Shown here piece by piece: positions 59,632-64,000 of a DNA stretch of 64,000 bases. The position numbers were made by a program, and so were the translations under genes. Source of the stretch: Albidovulum sp. GTDB taxonomy: Bacteria; Pseudomonadota; Alphaproteobacteria; Rhodobacterales; Rhodobacteraceae. The notes below the pieces were generated by a model. It did no database searches. It was not told where the DNA came from and saw only the letters and a list, made by a program, of their open reading frames with translations. Every line of letters begins with the position of its first letter. Position 1 is the stretch's first letter. Where the stretch lies: positions 168,795 to 232,794 of the forward strand of contig JAUQYA010000023.1 of the NCBI GenBank assembly GCA_030837785.1, given 5' to 3'.

Positions 59632-61284
59632 TCAGCTCCGATGCGTCACCCGGCCGCCGCAGAGGGTCAGGGCGATCTCGAGCCCGCTCGCATCCTCCGG
59701 CCGCGTCGATTCGATGTCGCCGGAGAGCACCACGATGTCGGCTGCCATGCCGGGGCGAAGCGTGCCGGTGAGGCGATCCATGTGGGCGGCCCAGGCGCCG
59801 CCGGCGGTATAGGCGCGCAGCACCTCGGTCAGCGGCACCCGCTGGTCGGCCGCACCCTCGTAGGTGGGCCGGGTGAGCGCGGCCTGGATGCCGCGCAGGA
59901 CCGAAATGTCGGTGACCGGCCAGTCGGAGGCAAAGGCGAGCGGCGCGCCCGCCGCCGCGAGGTCGCGGCAGAGATAGGCGTCGGCCCAGCGGGTCTTTCC
60001 GATCACGTCGAGGGTGGGCAACATCGCGAAGTCCATCGCGCCGGGCGCGTGGACCGGCTGCACCGAGGCGGTGATGCCGAGCGCACCGAGGCGGGGCACA
60101 TCGGCGCGGTCGATCAGCTCGATATGCTCGATCCGGTGGCGGCTGTCGCGCCTGCCGTTCGCCTTCTGCGCCGCCTCGTAGCCGTCGATCGTCGTGCGCA
60201 CCGCGCCGTCGCCGATGGCGTGGACGGCGATCTGGTGGCCGCGGCGGTCGATCTCGGCGGCGATCTCGTTGAACCGCGCCGGCGGGAACAGGGGCTCGGC
60301 CCGATGCCCCGGGTGGCCGGGATAGTCGTTCAGCATGTAGGCGGTGCGGCTGTCGACCACGCCGTCCATGAACATCTTGACGAAGTTGCAGCTCAGCCAG
60401 TCGTCGGCGAAGTCGCGGCTCATCGCGTCGGCGCGGTCAAGCTCCGCAAGCTCCATCTGCGGCTTGAAGTGGAACGGCACCTTGACGCGCGCGGTCAGCC
60501 CGCCCGCCTTCTGGAGCCCGCGCAGAAGGTCGAGCGTGTAGCGGTTGCCGTCCATGTTGACGATCGAGGTGATGCCATGCGCGGCGGCATGGGCAAGCCC
60601 CTTCGCGGCCTTGGCGCGGTCGATCGCCTGATCCGCCTCGGCGGGCCAGGGCGAAGGCTCGCCGCCGGTTGCGATGCCGAGGTAGAGCCGGTTCTCGCCG
60701 CCAAGCGCCACCACCGGGGCGAAGGCCTCGAACTCCAGAAGCTCGCCGGTGGCCAGGCCATCGGTCCCGATCACGACCTCATGGCCCGGCGGCGTCTGCG
60801 CGCCGTTGAAGATCCCCGCGGCCCTGAGCGCGGCGGTATTGGCCCAGACGGTGTGGTGATCGTGCGAGGTGATGGCGATCGGCCGGTCGGCGATGATCCG
60901 GTCGAGGTCGTGGCGGTTCATCGGGTGGTCGAACATGGCGTAATGGCCACCCTGCGCTATCAGAAGCGGCGCCCCCGGGTTGGCGGCGGCGAAATCGCGG
61001 AAGGCGCGGGCAAGCGCCGCCTCGCCCTCGATCCCGTCGAGGTGCAGGTGGCTGAGTTCGGTGCCGCCGAGGACGAGGTGGAGGTGGCTTTCGACGAAGC
61101 CCGGCAGCAGCGTCGCGCCCTTGCAGTCGATCACTTCGGTGGCCGGACCGGCCAGCGGCTCGATCTCCGCCCGCGACCCGACAGCGGCGATGCGCCCGGC
61201 GGCGACCGCGACCGCCCCGGCCCGCGGCCGGGCCGGGTCCATCGTCAGGACGCGCGCGTTGGTCAGGATCATCTCGGGGGTCAT
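59632..61284 (-). CDS. YtcJ-type amidohydrolase
   Basis: 550-residue amidohydrolase superfamily member. Metal-binding FVESHLHLVLGG (HxH), HAIGDGAVR, HRIEHIELI and FASDWPVTD (Asp) are present. YtcJ-like enzymes hydrolyse N-substituted amides or carbamates; the substrate is not known. No signal peptide. The TTTGATCAAA palindrome (61304-61313) is just upstream of the start. It is an isolated gene between the split channel and dapA. Confidence 0.92.
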   Translation of the reverse strand: MTPEMILTNARVLTMDPARPRAGAVAVAAGRIAAVGSRAEIEPLAGPATEVIDCKGATLLPGFVESHLHLVLGGTELSHLHLDGIEGEAALARAFRDFAAANPGAPLLIAQGGHYAMFDHPMNRHDLDRIIADRPIAITSHDHHTVWANTAALRAAGIFNGAQTPPGHEVVIGTDGLATGELLEFEAFAPVVALGGENRLYLGIATGGEPSPWPAEADQAIDRAKAAKGLAHAAAHGITSIVNMDGNRYTLDLLRGLQKAGGLTARVKVPFHFKPQMELAELDRADAMSRDFADDWLSCNFVKMFMDGVVDSRTAYMLNDYPGHPGHRAEPLFPPARFNEIAAEIDRRGHQIAVHAIGDGAVRTTIDGYEAAQKANGRRDSRHRIEHIELIDRADVPRLGALGITASVQPVHAPGAMDFAMLPTLDVIGKTRWADAYLCRDLAAAGAPLAFASDWPVTDISVLRGIQAALTRPTYEGAADQRVPLTEVLRAYTAGGAWAAHMDRLTGTLRPGMAADIVVLSGDIESTRPEDASGLEIALTLCGGRVTHRS

Positions 61285-61303
61285 GGGCGTGCTCCGTGCC
61301 GGG

Positions 61304-61313
61304 TTTGATCAAA
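61304..61313. promoter_or_regulatory. Short palindrome before the amidohydrolase
   Basis: TTTGATCAAA, a perfect 10-base palindrome, AT-rich, 20 bases ahead of the ATG at 61284. May be part of a promoter or operator; shortness limits confidence. Confidence 0.4.
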
Positions 61314-61339
61314 TTGCTAGCGCGAGAGGGAATGTTTGA

Positions 61340-61480
61340 ACAGCCCCCGCGTGGCGGCGGGCGCCGCCCGGGCTGGGCGCCCGGCGAGATGGGGAGGCGT
61401 CGTTGCGACACCCTTTCCTTCGGGAAGGGAAGGAGGCGCCGGCGGCCTGCCGCGCCCGCCCGCGGTCGGGCGCCGCCCTC
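61340..61480. repeat. Partial intergenic repeat, copy C
   Basis: Contains the inverse complement of the CCAGCCCGGGCGGCGCCCG core of copy A near 61350-61375, and in direct orientation CCGCGCCCGCCCGCGG at about 61450 plus GCGCCGCCCTC, matching the tail of copy B. It looks like a rearranged or degenerate copy downstream of dapA. Confidence 0.5.
61411..61428 (-). terminator. UUCG-type hairpin downstream of dapA
   Basis: CCCTTTCC-TTCG-GGAAGGG: a seven-pair stem with one bulged T and a TTCG loop on the plus strand, 83 bases beyond the dapA stop. On the minus strand the loop is CGAA. Could be a terminator, no T-run. Confidence 0.4.
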
Positions 61481-61510
61481 AGCGCCGGGCGGGATGCCGG
61501 AGCCGTCCGC

Positions 61511-62386
61511 TCAGTTCACCAGCCCGGCGTGGCGCATCGCGGCGTCGATCCGCGCCCTGGTCTCGGGCAGGAGCGTGGTCAGCGGCGAGCGCACCTCGTC
61601 CGAGCAGAGGCCGAGCCGGGAGAGGCCGTATTTGGCGCCGCAGAGGCCGGGCTCGATGAAGATCGCCTCGTGAAGCGGCATCAGCCGGTCCTGATAGTCG
61701 AGCGCCTTCGCGAAATCGCCCGCCAGCGTCGCCTCCTGGAACTCGGCACAGAGCCGCGGCGCCACGTTGGCGGTGACCGAGATGCAGCCGGTGCCGCCGT
61801 GGGCGTTGAAGCCGAGCGCGGTCGCGTCCTCGCCGGAAAGCTGGATGAAGTCGGGGCCGCAGGCGATGCGCTGCTGGCTCACCCGCTCGATCCGGCCGGT
61901 CGCATCCTTGACGCCGACGATACGCGGCAGTTTCGCCAGTTCGCCCATCGTCTCCGGCGTCATGTCGACGACCGAGCGGCCGGGGATGTTGTAGATGATG
62001 ATCGGCAGGGTGCAGGCGTCGTGCATCGCGGTGAAATGGGCGATCAGCCCGCGCTGCGTCGGCTTGTTGTAGTAGGGCGTCACGACAAGAGCGGCATCGG
62101 CCCCGGCGCGTTCGGCGTGGCGGATCAGCGCGATCCCCTCGGCGGTGTTGTTCGACCCGGCCCCGGCGATCACCGGCACCCGGCCGGCGGCGGCCTTCAC
62201 CACCTCCTCGATCACCCGGCCGTGCTCCTCATGGCTCAGCGTCGGGCTTTCGCCGGTGGTGCCGACCGGGACGAGGCCGTGGGTGCCCTCGGCGACATGC
62301 CAGTCCACCAGCTTCTTCAGCGTGTCGATATCCACTGCGCCGTTCCTGAACGGCGTGACGAGGGCGACATAGGACCCTTTGAACAT
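61511..62386 (-). CDS. dapA: 4-hydroxy-tetrahydrodipicolinate synthase
   Basis: 291 residues. First committed step of lysine and diaminopimelate synthesis (pyruvate plus aspartate semialdehyde). Catalytic Lys160 in VGVKDATG, Tyr132 in IIIYNIPGRSV, Thr43-Thr44 in VGTTGESPTL are present. ATG at 62386; GGAG upstream. Divergent from slt by 158 bases. Confidence 0.97.
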   Translation of the reverse strand: MFKGSYVALVTPFRNGAVDIDTLKKLVDWHVAEGTHGLVPVGTTGESPTLSHEEHGRVIEEVVKAAAGRVPVIAGAGSNNTAEGIALIRHAERAGADAALVVTPYYNKPTQRGLIAHFTAMHDACTLPIIIYNIPGRSVVDMTPETMGELAKLPRIVGVKDATGRIERVSQQRIACGPDFIQLSGEDATALGFNAHGGTGCISVTANVAPRLCAEFQEATLAGDFAKALDYQDRLMPLHEAIFIEPGLCGAKYGLSRLGLCSDEVRSPLTTLLPETRARIDAAMRHAGLVN

Positions 62387-62544
62387 GACACGCTCCTTGA
62401 TGGGGGCGAGAGTCGCCCGCGGAAATCGGGCGAACCTATAGGGCCGCACAGGCACTTTGCCAAGGCGGGCGCTTTGCCGAGTTTGGTGTTGCAGACCCTG
62501 CCGGGGGAGCTATCTTCGGAAAAAACACCGAGGCAGAGCGAAAG

Positions 62545-64000
62545 ATGACCCCGAAGACCCTGCGCGCGGCGCCCCTGGCGCTTGCGGCGCTGCTTTTGCT
62601 GAACCCCGCGGCCCGCGCCGACGACGCGGGCGCTTTTCGCGCGGCCCTTTCCGCCGCCGACGCGAAGGACTGGCCTGCCGCCGTCGCAGAAGCCCGCGCC
62701 GCAGGGCCCGTCGCCGCCGCGGTGATCGACTGGGAACGGCTGCGGGACGGCAAGGGCGGATTCGACGAATACGTGGCGTTCCTAAGCCGCCACCCCGACT
62801 GGCCGGGGCTCGGCCTCCTTCGGCAGAAGGGCGAGGCGGTGATCGCCGAGGATATTCCCGCGGCGACGGTCGTGGCCTATTTCGCCGAGGCAAGGCCCCA
62901 GACCGGCACCGGCAGCCTGGCGCTGGTCGCGGCGCTCCGCGCCACCGGTCAGGACGGTGCCGCGCGCGAGGAGGCGGTGCGGGCCTGGCGGTCGCTCGAC
63001 CTGACCGAGGCCGAGGAGGCGCTTTACCTTGCCCGCTACGGCGACTGGCTGAAGGACCAGCACGACGGCCGCATCGCCGCGATGCTGCGCGACGGCAATA
63101 CTGCCGACGTGACGCGGCTTCTGCCGCTCGCCAGCCCCTACACGCGCAGCGTGGCCGAGGCGCGGGTGGCGCTGCAGACCGACGCCGAGGGGATCGACGC
63201 GCTGATCGCGGCGCTCCCCGCGAAGGCGGCGGGTTCCGGCGGGCTCGCCTATGACCGGTTCCGCTGGCGCATCCGCAAGGATCTCTACGACAGCGCCGAC
63301 GAGATCCTGCTGGAACACTCGGCCAGCGCCGAGGCGCTGGGCGATCCGGAGCAGTGGGCGGACTGGCGCCGCAGGCTCGCCCGGAAGGAGATGCGCGAGG
63401 GCGACCCGGCCCGCGCCTACCGGATGGCCGCCGAGCACCACCTGAGCCGCGGCGAGGATTATGCCGACCTCGAATGGCTCGCCGGCTACATCGCGCTCAG
63501 AAAGCTCGGCGACGCGGAAACCGCGCTGGCCCATTTCGACCGGCTCGCCCGCGCGGTCAGCGGGCCGATCAGCACTTCGCGCGCGCACTACTGGCGCGGC
63601 CGCGCCTTCGAGGCGCTGGGGCGCGAGGGCGACGCCCGCGCCGCCTATGCCGAGGGCGCGCGCTATCCGACCGCCTTCTACGGTCTCCTCTCGGCCGAGA
63701 AGATCGGGCTGCCGCTGTCGCCGGCGATGGCCGGGGGGGAGCCCTATCCCGACTGGCGGGGGATGCCCTTCGCGCAGTCCCCGGTCTTTCTCGCTGCGCG
63801 GGAGTTGATGGCGGCGGGCGACGAGGTGCTGGCGGCGCGGTTCCTGCTGCATCTGGGGGAAGGGCTTTCGGGCTACGAAATCGGCGCGCTCGCGGGCATG
63901 GCGATGGAGGCGGGCGAGCCCTATGTCGCGCTCTCGCTCGCCAAGGCGGCGGCCGACAAGGGGGTGATCTGGCCCTCGGCCTATTTCCCGGTGCCGGCGC
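62545..64000 (+). CDS. slt: Soluble lytic murein transglycosylase, N-terminal part (runs off window)
   Basis: Frame open from ATG 62545 to the window end (485 codons visible). Signal peptide (ALAALLLLNPAARADD), then the alpha-superhelical U-domain of Slt70 with repeated helices such as YLARYGDWLKDQHDGR and ARAYRMAAEHHLSRGEDY. The catalytic SLT domain with its Glu lies past the window. It would cleave peptidoglycan in the periplasm and release anhydromuropeptides. ATG preceded by GAGCGAAAG. Confidence 0.92.
   Translation, partial: MTPKTLRAAPLALAALLLLNPAARADDAGAFRAALSAADAKDWPAAVAEARAAGPVAAAVIDWERLRDGKGGFDEYVAFLSRHPDWPGLGLLRQKGEAVIAEDIPAATVVAYFAEARPQTGTGSLALVAALRATGQDGAAREEAVRAWRSLDLTEAEEALYLARYGDWLKDQHDGRIAAMLRDGNTADVTRLLPLASPYTRSVAEARVALQTDAEGIDALIAALPAKAAGSGGLAYDRFRWRIRKDLYDSADEILLEHSASAEALGDPEQWADWRRRLARKEMREGDPARAYRMAAEHHLSRGEDYADLEWLAGYIALRKLGDAETALAHFDRLARAVSGPISTSRAHYWRGRAFEALGREGDARAAYAEGARYPTAFYGLLSAEKIGLPLSPAMAGGEPYPDWRGMPFAQSPVFLAARELMAAGDEVLAARFLLHLGEGLSGYEIGALAGMAMEAGEPYVALSLAKAAADKGVIWPSAYFPVPA

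Overview
The window is a roughly 70% GC, gene-dense chromosomal segment from an alphaproteobacterium, most likely a member of the Rhodobacterales (Rhodobacteraceae/Paracoccaceae). The evidence is a set of family-typical genes: a 44-residue aa3-type cytochrome c oxidase subunit IV, a TIGR02302/DUF4175 protein next to lysA, DUF2585, DUF6173, L-malyl-CoA/beta-methylmalyl-CoA lyase (mcl1) and a phaA-phaB pair. About 66 protein genes are supported. I see no rRNA, tRNA, CRISPR array, transposase, integrase or phage gene, so this is mainly core genome. The first gene (acyl-CoA dehydrogenase) and the last (soluble lytic transglycosylase) run off the window.

Layout. 1-5 kb: acyl-CoA dehydrogenase, metallo-beta-lactamase-fold hydrolase, DUF6173, CoxIV, a lipoprotein, a membrane protein of unknown role and greA. 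5-13 kb: PAP2 phosphatase, ETF-ubiquinone oxidoreductase, a TPR protein overlapping ispE, a long-chain polyprenyl diphosphate synthase, DUF2007, a TrmN6-like methyltransferase and YdcH. 13-18 kb: a YddG-like exporter, phaB and phaA (separated by a strong hairpin), an EAL protein, tag and a TlpA-like thioredoxin. 18-29 kb: argH with two coupled mini-lipoproteins, a CecR-type TetR regulator with its HlyD/ABC-2 exporter, lysA, TIGR02302 and a zinc-ribbon protein. 29-34 kb: ftsE-ftsX-acyltransferase-DUF2585 with 4-base overlaps, accA and mcl1. 34-40 kb: dipeptide epimerase, a D-amino-acid-aminotransferase-like protein, hemolysin III, a HAD phosphatase, rsmD, a ferredoxin reductase and a peroxiredoxin. 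40-48 kb, all on the minus strand: type I secretion ABC and adaptor, GNAT, RidA, GDPD, FemAB-like protein, GST and phhB. 48-64 kb: mlaA-mlaC, PBP1A, amtB, marR-emrA-emrB, aromatic aminotransferase, sseA, smpB, an interrupted ion-channel gene, a YtcJ-type amidohydrolase, dapA and slt.

Functional threads. PhaA, PhaB and Mcl1 are all enzymes of the ethylmalonyl-CoA route for acetate or C2 assimilation; PhaA and PhaB also make polyhydroxybutyrate precursors. LysA, DapA, PBP1A, Slt, FtsEX and the dipeptide epimerase form a cell-wall theme. MlaA, MlaC, the acyltransferase, PAP2 and GDPD form a membrane-lipid theme. Two drug-exporter modules (CecR-HlyD-ABC and MarR-EmrAB) each carry a palindrome upstream of the regulator.

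Most notable observations: a 2TM/1P ion-channel gene split by an in-frame UGA; a GC-rich intergenic repeat present in at least two copies plus a partial third; 12-base tandem repeats immediately after the start codons of two unrelated enzymes; and several perfect palindromes in divergent promoter regions. I found no clearly novel multi-gene defence or mobile system.
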